From contig DWWG01000209.1 in assembly GCA_019119875.1 (NCBI GenBank), forward strand, positions 1-64,000: a stretch of DNA of 64,000 bases, given 5' to 3'. Source of the DNA: Candidatus Dietzia intestinigallinarum (GTDB taxonomy: Bacteria; Actinomycetota; Actinomycetes; Mycobacteriales; Mycobacteriaceae). Shown piece after piece: positions 29,011 through 36,653 of the stretch (its first letter is position 1; every line of letters starts with the position of its first letter). The translations under genes were made by a program, and so were the position numbers. Under the pieces are notes generated by a model that was not told the DNA's origin, ran no database searches, and worked only from the letters and a program-made list of their open reading frames with translations.

Positions 29011-31596
29011 ATGACGACCTCCCGCGCCACCTCCCGCCCGGCCGCCGGCGGTGAACCGGACTTCCCCGCTTGGCTCGCCGGGCTTGCCGACGACGCACTG
29101 GTGCGCGTGTGCGAGCTCCGTCCGGATGTCGCCACCCCGCCCCCGGCCTCACTGGACGTGCTCGCCTCGCGACTGCGGTTGCCGGCGTCGACGGCGCGGG
29201 CGCTGGGTTCGCTGTCGTGGCCGGAGCTGCTGGTCCTGGCCACGGCCGCCGCGCTGGGCGCCGATTCCGGGGCTGTGCCCCTGTCTGCGGTCGCTGACCG
29301 CCTGGGGGTCGACGCCGGGGGCGGTCCCCTGACGGTTCCCGAGTCCGACGACGACAACGACGACGACTCCCCCTTCCTCTCCGCCGTGTCCCGTCTCCGG
29401 GAACTCGCCCTGATCTGGGGCGAGCCGGAGCATGTGCGGATCGTGCCGGTCACCGCGTCGGCGATCGCCGCAGCTCCCGTGGTGGCCCCGCACCCGGGTG
29501 AGCCCACCGGGGCGGAACTCGACGAGGCGTGGGCGGGGCTGTCGGCTCCGGCGGTGGGGGTGCTGGAGGCGATCGCCCGGGGCCGCACGCCGGTCGGGGC
29601 GTTGGGGCCGGGGGCGTCGGAGTCGGTGCGGGCGGCGGCCACCGAGTTGGCGGCCGCCGGCCTGGCCGAGATCACCGGCGGCACCGGCACCGCCGGCACG
29701 CCCACCGCCGGATCCAGCTCCTGCGACACCGCCGGCACGCCCACCGCCGGATCGAGCGCGTCCGCGGAGTCCGTCGTCCCCCGTGCCCACGCACTGGACC
29801 GCGCCCGACACGGTGTGCGGCCGTCCGGTTCCACGCTGCTGGACCTGCCCGCCTGGGCCGAGCCGGCCGACACCCGAGCCGGCCGTGCCACCGAGAACGC
29901 CGACGCCTCCGGCGGGGTCGCGGCGCTCGAGCTGCTGCACCGCTGCGACTCCGTCCTGGCCGCGCTGTCGACCGTCCCGATGGCCACGCTCAAGGCCGGC
30001 GGAGTCGGCGTACGCGAGCTTCGCCGCGTGGCCCGGGCGACCGGGCTCGAGGTGTCCGAGCTGCCGCTTCTGCTCGACGTCCTCGCCGCGGCCGGGCTCA
30101 TCGCCGAGGGCGACACCGACGTGGCCGACATCGCCTACGACGCCGTCTGGGCACCCACCGAGGCCGCCGACGTCTGGTCCGCGCGCGAGCCCGCCCGCCG
30201 TTGGGCCGAGTTGGTGCTGGCCTGGTGGTCGATGCCTCGGGCCTCGTGGCGGGTGGGCGCCGAGCTCGAGGGCGGGGGCACCGTCCCGGCCCTCGCAGAC
30301 CCCGTCGGCCCGCCGCCGACCACCGAACGAGCCCGTGTCCTGGGTGCCCTCGCCGGCCTCGACCCGGCCGCCGAACCCGGCGACGCGCTGCTTCCCGAGG
30401 TGGTGCGCTGGTTCTCGCCGATGTGGCTGTCGAGAGCGGGCACGACGCCGGTCACGCAGACCGTGGCCGAGGCGCGGAGGATGGGCCTCGTCGTCGTCAC
30501 CACCGCCACCAGCGCCGCCCGCCTGCTGACCGGTCGACACCCCGCGGCCCCCTCCGGGGATGCGGCAGGAGCCGTCGCCCCCTCCTCCGCGCACGCTCCC
30601 GTGCCCGGCTCCGGTGCGGCACGGTCCCGCGCGCACGACTCCGGCGGGGCACCCGGCCACGGCACCCCGCCGGGCCTCGACGAGCTCGAGCCCGTGCTCG
30701 CCGCCGCGCTGCCCGATCCCGTTTCCGAGGTGATCGTCCAGGCCGACCTGACGATCCTCGCGCCCGGACCGCTCGTCCCTGAGCTCGCCGCCGAGTTCGC
30801 GCTGCTCGCGGATGTCGAATCGGCCGGCGCCGCCACCACGTACCGCGTCACCGAGAACTCCCTGCGCCGTGCCCTCGATGCCGGCCGCACCGCCGCCGGC
30901 GTCCGCGAGCTGCTCGCCCGTACCTCCCTCACACCGGTCCCGCAGGCACTGGACTACCTGGTCGAGGACGTCGCCCGGAGACACGGGCGGGTGCGAGTCG
31001 GCACGGCGCAGTCGTTCATGCGGTGCGACGACCCCTCGCTCGTCGCCCAGGTCCTGGGTTCGCCCGCCGCCGAGAAGTGCGCGCTGCGGATGGTGGCCCC
31101 CACCGTGCTGGTCTCGCAGGCGCGGCCGCTCGACCTGGTGGACGCCCTTCGTGAGGACGGCTTCGCGCCGGTGGTCGAGGACACGACCGGGGCCGTGGTG
31201 GCTCTGACCAGACCCGTCGCACGCGTGCAGCCCGCCGCCACCGGTCGGGCGCCCCGGATCCCCACCCGCATCCCGGGCCGGTCCGAACTGCGTTCCGCCG
31301 TGGCCGCCATGCGTTCGGCCGACCGGGTGCGTTCCGCCCGCGGCGGCAGCGGCTCCGGCGGACCGGGCGCCTACACCGGGGAGTCCGCGATCGCGCGCCT
31401 GCACGAGGCCGCGTCGACCGGCACGGCGGTCACCGTCTCGGTGGTCGACGCCCAGGGCCGCCAGACCGTGCGGCTGGTGGTGCCGGCGTCGGTCGGCGGC
31501 GGGCGCATCGAGGGCATCGAGCCCGACACCGCCGAGGCCGTGACGCTGCCCCTGCACCGGGTCATCTCGGTGGCGGACGTCGACCCGACGCGCTGA
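29011..31596 (+). CDS. helicase-associated (XPB/Ssl2-like N-terminal domain) protein, Rv0862c-like
   Basis: An 861-residue protein starting at ATG 29011 (MTTSRATSRPAAGG); TAGGCT ten bases upstream suggests a near-leaderless mRNA. It has no Walker motifs. The C-terminal region has the helicase-associated domain pattern: VIVQADLTILAPGPLVPELA, ITE-like YRVTENSLRRALDAG, ELLARTSLTPVPQALDYLVE, VRVGTAQSFMRCDDPSLVAQ, RMVAPTVLVSQARPLDLVDA and VDAQGRQTVRLVVPASVGGG. Mycobacterial homologues are about 100 residues shorter; the excess is in Ala/Gly-rich inserts, one holding a 39-bp duplication (29689-29753). It is encoded just before the XPB helicase as in mycobacteria, suggesting a partner role in DNA repair or remodelling, which is inference. 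Confidence 0.85.
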   Translation: MTTSRATSRPAAGGEPDFPAWLAGLADDALVRVCELRPDVATPPPASLDVLASRLRLPASTARALGSLSWPELLVLATAAALGADSGAVPLSAVADRLGVDAGGGPLTVPESDDDNDDDSPFLSAVSRLRELALIWGEPEHVRIVPVTASAIAAAPVVAPHPGEPTGAELDEAWAGLSAPAVGVLEAIARGRTPVGALGPGASESVRAAATELAAAGLAEITGGTGTAGTPTAGSSSCDTAGTPTAGSSASAESVVPRAHALDRARHGVRPSGSTLLDLPAWAEPADTRAGRATENADASGGVAALELLHRCDSVLAALSTVPMATLKAGGVGVRELRRVARATGLEVSELPLLLDVLAAAGLIAEGDTDVADIAYDAVWAPTEAADVWSAREPARRWAELVLAWWSMPRASWRVGAELEGGGTVPALADPVGPPPTTERARVLGALAGLDPAAEPGDALLPEVVRWFSPMWLSRAGTTPVTQTVAEARRMGLVVVTTATSAARLLTGRHPAAPSGDAAGAVAPSSAHAPVPGSGAARSRAHDSGGAPGHGTPPGLDELEPVLAAALPDPVSEVIVQADLTILAPGPLVPELAAEFALLADVESAGAATTYRVTENSLRRALDAGRTAAGVRELLARTSLTPVPQALDYLVEDVARRHGRVRVGTAQSFMRCDDPSLVAQVLGSPAAEKCALRMVAPTVLVSQARPLDLVDALREDGFAPVVEDTTGAVVALTRPVARVQPAATGRAPRIPTRIPGRSELRSAVAAMRSADRVRSARGGSGSGGPGAYTGESAIARLHEAASTGTAVTVSVVDAQGRQTVRLVVPASVGGGRIEGIEPDTAEAVTLPLHRVISVADVDPTR

Positions 31597-31633
31597 GCAT
31601 TCCGCGCCACCTGCCCGCCACCCGAGCCGCCTC

Positions 31634-31689
31634 TCACGCCGGCCCCCCGCCCGATCCGCCTGTCACGCCGGCCCCCCGCCCGATCCGCC
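31634..31689. repeat. 27-bp direct repeat (2 copies, 29-bp period)
   Basis: TCACGCCGGCCCCCCGCCCG plus ATCCGCC occurs exactly at 31634-31660 and 31663-31689, just after the stop of the helicase-associated gene. Confidence 0.9.
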
Positions 31690-31915
31690 AATCAGACTGC
31701 GCCACACCTATCGAACTGCGCCGCACCTATCGGAGCACGCTCCACCCAGCGGGCCCGCTGGGTGCAGCGCCATCGGATAGGTGGCGCGAAATGCGATTGG
31801 TGGCGCGATGCGATAAGTGGCGCGATGCGATAAGTGGCGCGATGCGATAGGTGGCGCGCGATGGGATAGGTGCGGCGCAGTCCGATAGGTGGCGGGCGAT
31901 GCGACAGGTGAAACA
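31690..31915. repeat. palindromic intergenic element, CACCTATCGG family, copy 2, with 17-bp tandem array
   Basis: CACCTATCGGA (31724-31734) faces ATCGGATAGGTG (31772-31783), flanking a perfect 22-bp palindrome at 31743-31764 with arms CACCCAGCGGG/CCCGCTGGGTG. Then three 17-bp units GCGCGATGCGATAAGTG start at 31803, 31820 and 31837, with degenerate copies on both sides up to about 31915. Shared words with 16284-16370 show a common family. The block lies in the leader region of xpb, ending about 100 bp before its start codon. Confidence 0.88.
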
Positions 31916-32012
31916 CGGCGCAGACTGCGCCCCGACGCGGTCCGGCGATTTCCAGGACACTGGACAGGTCGGGCTCACGCAGGCCCGGCGAGAGCTGTCG
32001 AGGAGGCCCGTT

Positions 32013-33680
32013 ATGAGTGGTGGACCGCTGATCGTCCAGTCCGACAAGACCGTGCTGCTGGAGATCGACCACGACCTGGCCGACGACGCCCGGCAGGCGC
32101 TGGCACCCTTCGCCGAGCTAGAGCGCGCCCCAGAGCACGTCCACACCTACCGGATCACGCCGCTGGCGCTGTGGAACGCACGTGCTGCCGGCCACGACGC
32201 CGAGCAGGTCGTCGACGTGCTGATCACCTACTCCCGATTCCCCGTGCCGCAGCCGCTGCTGGTGGACATCGCCGAGACCATGGACCGCTACGGCCGGCTG
32301 CAGCTCGTGAAGAGCCCCGTCCACGGGCTGACGCTGGTCTCGCTCGACCGTGCGGTGCTGGCCGAGGTCACGCGCCACAAGAAGATCGCCCCCATGCTGG
32401 GCGCGGAGATCGACGCCGACACAGTGGTGGTGCACCCGTCCGAGCGTGGGCGGCTCAAGCAGGAGCTGCTCAAGGTGGGCTGGCCCGCCGACGACCTGGC
32501 CGGGTACGTCGACGGCGAGGCGCACGAGATCGCACTGTCCACCGAGGAAGAGCAGTGGGAACTGCGCGACTACCAGCAGATGGCCGCCGACTCGTTCTGG
32601 GCCGGCGGCTCGGGCGTGGTGGTCCTGCCCTGTGGCGCCGGCAAGACCATGGTCGGGGCCGCCGCGATGGCCAAGGCCAAGGCCACCACCCTGATCCTGG
32701 TGACCAACACCGTCGCCGGTCGGCAGTGGAAGCGCGAGCTGCTCGCCCGGACCACGCTCACCGAGGACGAGATCGGTGAGTACTCGGGCGAGCGCAAGGA
32801 GATCCGCCCGGTCACCATCGCCACCTACCAGGTGATCACGCGTAAGACGAAGGGCGTGCACCGGGCGCTGGAGTTGTTCGACTCCCGCGACTGGGGACTG
32901 ATGATCTACGACGAGGTGCATCTTCTGCCGGCGCCCGTCTTCCGGATGACGGCCGACCTGCAGAGTCGTCGTCGTCTCGGTCTCACGGCGACCCTCGTCC
33001 GCGAGGACGGGCGCGAGGGCGACGTGTTCTCCCTCATCGGCCCCAAGCGGTACGACGCGCCGTGGAAGGACATCGAGGCGCAGGGCTGGATCGCCCCCGC
33101 CGACTGCGTCGAGGTGCGGGTGACCCTCACCGAGAACGAGCGCATGCTGTACGCGACGGCCGAGGCCGAGGACAAGTACAAACTGTGCTCGACCGCCCGC
33201 ACGAAGATCCCGGTGGTCAAGAAGATCCTCGCCAACCACGCCGGTGCGTCGACGCTGGTGATCGGCGCGTACCTGGATCAGCTCGACGAACTCGGCGAGG
33301 AGCTCGACGCGCCCGTCATCCAGGGATCCACCTCGAACAAGGAACGCGAGAAGCTGTTCGCGCAGTTCCGGGCCGGCGAGATCACGACGCTGGTGGTGTC
33401 CAAGGTGGCCAACTTCTCGATCGACCTGCCCGAGGCCAGCGTGGCCGTGCAGGTCTCCGGCACGTTCGGCTCGCGGCAGGAGGAGGCGCAACGGCTGGGT
33501 CGGCTGCTGCGTCCCAAGGCGGACGGCGGGCAGGCGCACTTCTACTCGGTGGTCTCGCGCGACACCCTCGACGCCGAGTACGCAGCCCACCGGCAGCGGT
33601 TCCTCGCCGAGCAGGGCTACGCCTACCGGATCGTCGACGCCGACGACATCCTCGGCCCGCCCATCCCCGAGGTCGGCTGA
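32013..33680 (+). CDS. xpb: XPB-type DNA repair helicase (SF2)
   Basis: A 555-residue ATP-dependent 3'-5' helicase starting at ATG 32013 after GAGGAGG. The N-terminal domain (DKTVLLEIDHDLADDARQAL) precedes helicase domain 1 with Walker A VLPCGAGKTMVG, motif Ia LILVTNTVAGRQWKREL, DEVH in MIYDEVHLLPAPVFRMT, and LGLTATLVREDGREGDVFSL holding motif III plus the RED motif. Domain 2 carries GASTLVIGAYLDQLDELGEE, IQGSTSNKEREKLFAQFRAG, VSKVANFSIDLPEASVAVQV and QRLGRLLRPKADG (motif VI). The length fits mycobacterial XPB (Rv0861c, about 542 residues). It probably acts in DNA unwinding or repair. Its normal downstream neighbour in mycobacteria, fadB, is here 27 kb away. Confidence 0.95.
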   Translation: MSGGPLIVQSDKTVLLEIDHDLADDARQALAPFAELERAPEHVHTYRITPLALWNARAAGHDAEQVVDVLITYSRFPVPQPLLVDIAETMDRYGRLQLVKSPVHGLTLVSLDRAVLAEVTRHKKIAPMLGAEIDADTVVVHPSERGRLKQELLKVGWPADDLAGYVDGEAHEIALSTEEEQWELRDYQQMAADSFWAGGSGVVVLPCGAGKTMVGAAAMAKAKATTLILVTNTVAGRQWKRELLARTTLTEDEIGEYSGERKEIRPVTIATYQVITRKTKGVHRALELFDSRDWGLMIYDEVHLLPAPVFRMTADLQSRRRLGLTATLVREDGREGDVFSLIGPKRYDAPWKDIEAQGWIAPADCVEVRVTLTENERMLYATAEAEDKYKLCSTARTKIPVVKKILANHAGASTLVIGAYLDQLDELGEELDAPVIQGSTSNKEREKLFAQFRAGEITTLVVSKVANFSIDLPEASVAVQVSGTFGSRQEEAQRLGRLLRPKADGGQAHFYSVVSRDTLDAEYAAHRQRFLAEQGYAYRIVDADDILGPPIPEVG

Positions 33681-33810
33681 GCCGCCGGGGTCAGGACACC
33701 CGTCCCGGGGCACCCGGAGAAGGCCACCAGCGGGGCTCGCGGGCGGGCGCCGACCAGCCCTGCGCCCCGCCCGGTTCCCCGGCGGCTCCGGCCCTGGGAT
33801 ACTGGCGGGC

Positions 33811-34572
33811 ATGGCCGCCGACGGTAGAGACCGAGAGAACAAGTCCGACGACGAGAGGTCGCGCCGCGCGGACTCCGGCAGGAAGAGTTCGCGCGGCGGG
33901 GCCCCGCGCACCCCACACACGCAGTACCGGCTCGCCCGGATCCCGGTGGACAACGCCTGGGCGCGCACACACAACCAGAACCTCGGAGAGATCCGGCGAC
34001 TCCAGATCTCGGCCGGCGTCCTCGGCGTGATCGTGCTGGCCGCCGGGATAGCCGTCCTGTTGGGCTCCGGCATGGCGAGCTGGGGCTGGATCGTCGCCGT
34101 GCTCGCCGCGGCGTTCGCCATCGGCTGCCTGTCGATGATCTTCTACATCCCCCGCCGCATGGGCTCGATGCAGTCCACCTACGACACCTCCGAACTCATC
34201 CCCGGCGTGATCGCCGAGATCCGGCCGCGCGGGGTCACGATCCTGGCGCTGGCAGACCAGGCCGTCGACCGCTCGGCCGGCAAGGTCCCGGTCCTGGTCG
34301 CGCGGCCGTGTGCACCGATCGAGGGCGTCCAGTCGAAGGTCGGCGAACGGGTGCCCTGTGTGGCCGTGGTGGCCAACCGCAGCGCGCGGGGCAGCGACAA
34401 TCTCTACCAGTTCGTCTCCCCCATGCCGGTCGCGTGGGCCACCCCTGACAAGGCGGTCTGGCGGGAGGCCGCACAGCAGATCCCCGAGGGCGAGTGGGAG
34501 ACGCTGCGGCAGAACATCGACCGGGTCAAGGAGGTCTCTGCCGAGATGACCCGGATGGTCCCTCTCGACTGA
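33811..34572 (+). CDS. DUF3239 membrane protein
   Basis: A 253-residue protein starting at ATG 33811; GATACT seven bases upstream and no Shine-Dalgarno suggest a leaderless transcript. A basic, disordered head of about 60 residues leads to two membrane helices (LGVIVLAAGIAVLLGSGMA and WIVAVLAAAFAIGCLSMIFY) and a soluble domain with FYIPRRMGSMQSTYDTSELI, PGVIAEIRPRGVTILALADQ and FVSPMPVAWATPDKAVWREA. These fit DUF3239, a Corynebacteriales-restricted family of unknown function. It is the last gene before the copper genes and has its own promoter. Confidence 0.78.
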   Translation: MAADGRDRENKSDDERSRRADSGRKSSRGGAPRTPHTQYRLARIPVDNAWARTHNQNLGEIRRLQISAGVLGVIVLAAGIAVLLGSGMASWGWIVAVLAAAFAIGCLSMIFYIPRRMGSMQSTYDTSELIPGVIAEIRPRGVTILALADQAVDRSAGKVPVLVARPCAPIEGVQSKVGERVPCVAVVANRSARGSDNLYQFVSPMPVAWATPDKAVWREAAQQIPEGEWETLRQNIDRVKEVSAEMTRMVPLD

Positions 34573-34671
34573 TCCCGGGCGGCACCGGGAGCGGCCACGG
34601 GCTCTGCGACCAGCGGATCACCGGCGCCGGAGACCACCTGACGCGCAGAGCATTCGTATCGGTAGCCTGAA

Positions 34672-34692
34672 GTTACTATGGTCGATAGTAAC
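34672..34692. promoter_or_regulatory. palindromic operator over the start codon of the copper membrane gene
   Basis: GTTACTAT and ATAGTAAC, perfect 8-bp arms, flank GGTCG; the ATG of the downstream gene (34678-34680) lies inside the left arm. The core TACTATGGTCGATAGTA differs at one base from the operator at 39045-39061 before copA. A possible -10 TAGCCT sits at 34663-34668, so a bound repressor would cover the transcription start. The AT-rich palindrome in 70% GC DNA stands out clearly. Confidence 0.8.
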
Positions 34693-36648
34693 TCCGGGCG
34701 CCGCCGGGCCGTCACCCGCTCGCCCCTCCTCTGGATCCTCGTGGCACTCGGCGCCCTGATCGCGGTCGCCGGCGTCGTGTGGTCGGGGCCGGTCCCCTAC
34801 GACCTGGTCTCCAGCGCGTATCCGGGAGACCTGTCCGTCGCGCTCATGGCGCTGGCCCGGCTCGTCGCACTGCTGACCGGGTCCGTCACCGCGGGCGCCG
34901 CGGCGTTCGCCACGTTCTTCGTCAGTCACCACCCGGACGGGCTGCTGGGCGGCGCGGGCTACGCGGCCCGCCAGACGGCGTCCAATGCCGCGGCCGTCTG
35001 GACGGTGGCGGCCGCCGTGATGGTCCTCATGACCGCGGCGGACGGAGCGGGCGTAACCGTGCGGGACATGCTCGAGCAGGGCGCGTTCGGGACCCTGTAC
35101 GACGCGATGGAGGCGCCCAACGCCTGGACCGTCTCGTTCCTGGCCGCGGCGATCGTCGCGCTCGTCTTGCGGGCCGCACTCCACTGGACGACCGTGGCGG
35201 CCACACTCTGCCTGTCCGTGCCGGGAGTGATCGCACCGGGCATGGTCGGCAACAACGGCCAGGGCGCCGACCACGATCAGGCCACCAATCTGTTGATGCT
35301 CCATTCGGCAGCCGCGGCCCTGTGGCTGGGCGTCCTCATCGCCACGTGGGCCTACCTGCGCACCCTCGACGAGGACGGGGCCTCGACCGCGGCGGAGGTG
35401 CTCAGGCGTGTCCGGTGGTTCACGGCCGTGGTGCTGGTCGTCCTCGGCGGGACCGGGGTCGGTCTCACGTGGATACAGATCCACGACGGCGACCTCACCT
35501 CCACTTACGGGTTGCTCGCGCTGGGGCAGGCCGCGGCCACGCTCGTGCTCGTGCTGATCGCGGTCGTCCGTGCCCGTCGGCGCGCGCCGGCCGGGGCGAC
35601 ACCCCGCCCCCGGGCCGTCATCCCGGACGTGGCCCTCGTCCTGGCGGTGTTCGCCGTCGCCGCCGTCACCGCCCGCATCCCGTCGCCCGCCATCCTCTAC
35701 ACCGCGGCGTCCGCGCACCAGATCTACATCGGATACGACGTCCCCGGGCCGTGGACCTGGATGGGCCTGCTCACCCGATGGCGCGTCGACCTGCTCTGGT
35801 TGACGATCGCGCTCGCCATGATCGCCGTCTACCTCCTGGCGGTCCGCTCGGTTCGGCGCGCGGGCGGGTCCTGGCCGCGGCACCGGCTCGTCTTCTGGAC
35901 GGCGGGGTGGTTGCTCGTGGTGGTGGCCACCTCGTCCGGCATCAACCTCTGGTCGAGCGCACAGTTCAGCATGCACATGGTGCTGCACCTGATCCTCAAC
36001 CTCGCCGCGGCGCCCCTGCTCGTCGCCGCCGCACCGCTCGGCCTGGCGCGGGTGGCCGGACCGGAGCGGCCCGGGGGGATCAGCGGGCCACGGGAGTGGG
36101 CGACGACGTTCCTGCGCTCGGGACTGGTCCGCACCCTCACCCATCCCTGGGTGGCGCTGACCATCTACGTCATCACGCTGTTCTTCTTCTATCTGACCCC
36201 ACTGTTCGACGACGTGATCCGTTACCACTGGGGGCACCAGTGGATGAACTTCCACTTCCTGGTGACCGGGTTCCTGTTCTTCTGGCCGATACTGGGCATC
36301 GACCTCCTGTACAAGAGGCCGGGCACCCTCGGCCGCGTGGCGTTGCTTCTGGCGATCATGCCGTTCCACGCGCTGTTCGGCATCGTGCTCATGACCTCCG
36401 ACACCCTGCTGGGCAACACCTTCTACGAGGCGTTCGATCTCCTCGACGCCGATGCCCTCCACCACGATCAGCTCATCGGGGGCGTCCTGGTCTGGATCTC
36501 CGGGGAGATACCGGTCCTCGTCGCGGTCGTGGTGTTGCTGGCCAGGTGGCTACGGGACGAGCTCGGTGACGGCGGGCCGTCCGGGGACGACGACGACGAG
36601 TCCGACGAGAGCCGGCTACTGGACGAGCTGCGGGAACTGCGCTCCTGA
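34678..36648 (+). CDS. CopD/CtaG fusion: copper-resistance and cytochrome oxidase assembly-type membrane protein
   Basis: A 656-residue polytopic protein starting at ATG 34678 (MVDSNSGRR), inside the palindromic operator. The N-terminal half has about nine helices with the CopD-type core (LMLHSAAAALWLGVLIATWA, RRVRWFTAVVLVVLGGTGVG). The C-terminal half, from about residue 340, is the CtaG/caa3 assembly domain: SAHQIYIGYDVPGPWTWMGL, FSMHMVLHLILNLAAAPLLV, YHWGHQWMNFHFLVTGFLFF and PFHALFGIVLMTSDTLLGNT, with histidines and methionines suited to copper. Rv0102 of M. tuberculosis has this architecture. The role is probably copper uptake, tolerance or delivery to an oxidase. It is convergent with copA, 5 bp apart. 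Confidence 0.88.
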   Translation: MVDSNSGRRRAVTRSPLLWILVALGALIAVAGVVWSGPVPYDLVSSAYPGDLSVALMALARLVALLTGSVTAGAAAFATFFVSHHPDGLLGGAGYAARQTASNAAAVWTVAAAVMVLMTAADGAGVTVRDMLEQGAFGTLYDAMEAPNAWTVSFLAAAIVALVLRAALHWTTVAATLCLSVPGVIAPGMVGNNGQGADHDQATNLLMLHSAAAALWLGVLIATWAYLRTLDEDGASTAAEVLRRVRWFTAVVLVVLGGTGVGLTWIQIHDGDLTSTYGLLALGQAAATLVLVLIAVVRARRRAPAGATPRPRAVIPDVALVLAVFAVAAVTARIPSPAILYTAASAHQIYIGYDVPGPWTWMGLLTRWRVDLLWLTIALAMIAVYLLAVRSVRRAGGSWPRHRLVFWTAGWLLVVVATSSGINLWSSAQFSMHMVLHLILNLAAAPLLVAAAPLGLARVAGPERPGGISGPREWATTFLRSGLVRTLTHPWVALTIYVITLFFFYLTPLFDDVIRYHWGHQWMNFHFLVTGFLFFWPILGIDLLYKRPGTLGRVALLLAIMPFHALFGIVLMTSDTLLGNTFYEAFDLLDADALHHDQLIGGVLVWISGEIPVLVAVVVLLARWLRDELGDGGPSGDDDDESDESRLLDELRELRS

Positions 36649-36653
36649 GGCGC

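Noticed and set aside
29149-31557. Minus-strand open frame of about 800 codons opposite the helicase-associated gene
   Set aside because: Gly/Arg/His-rich shadow of a recognised gene family on the plus strand.
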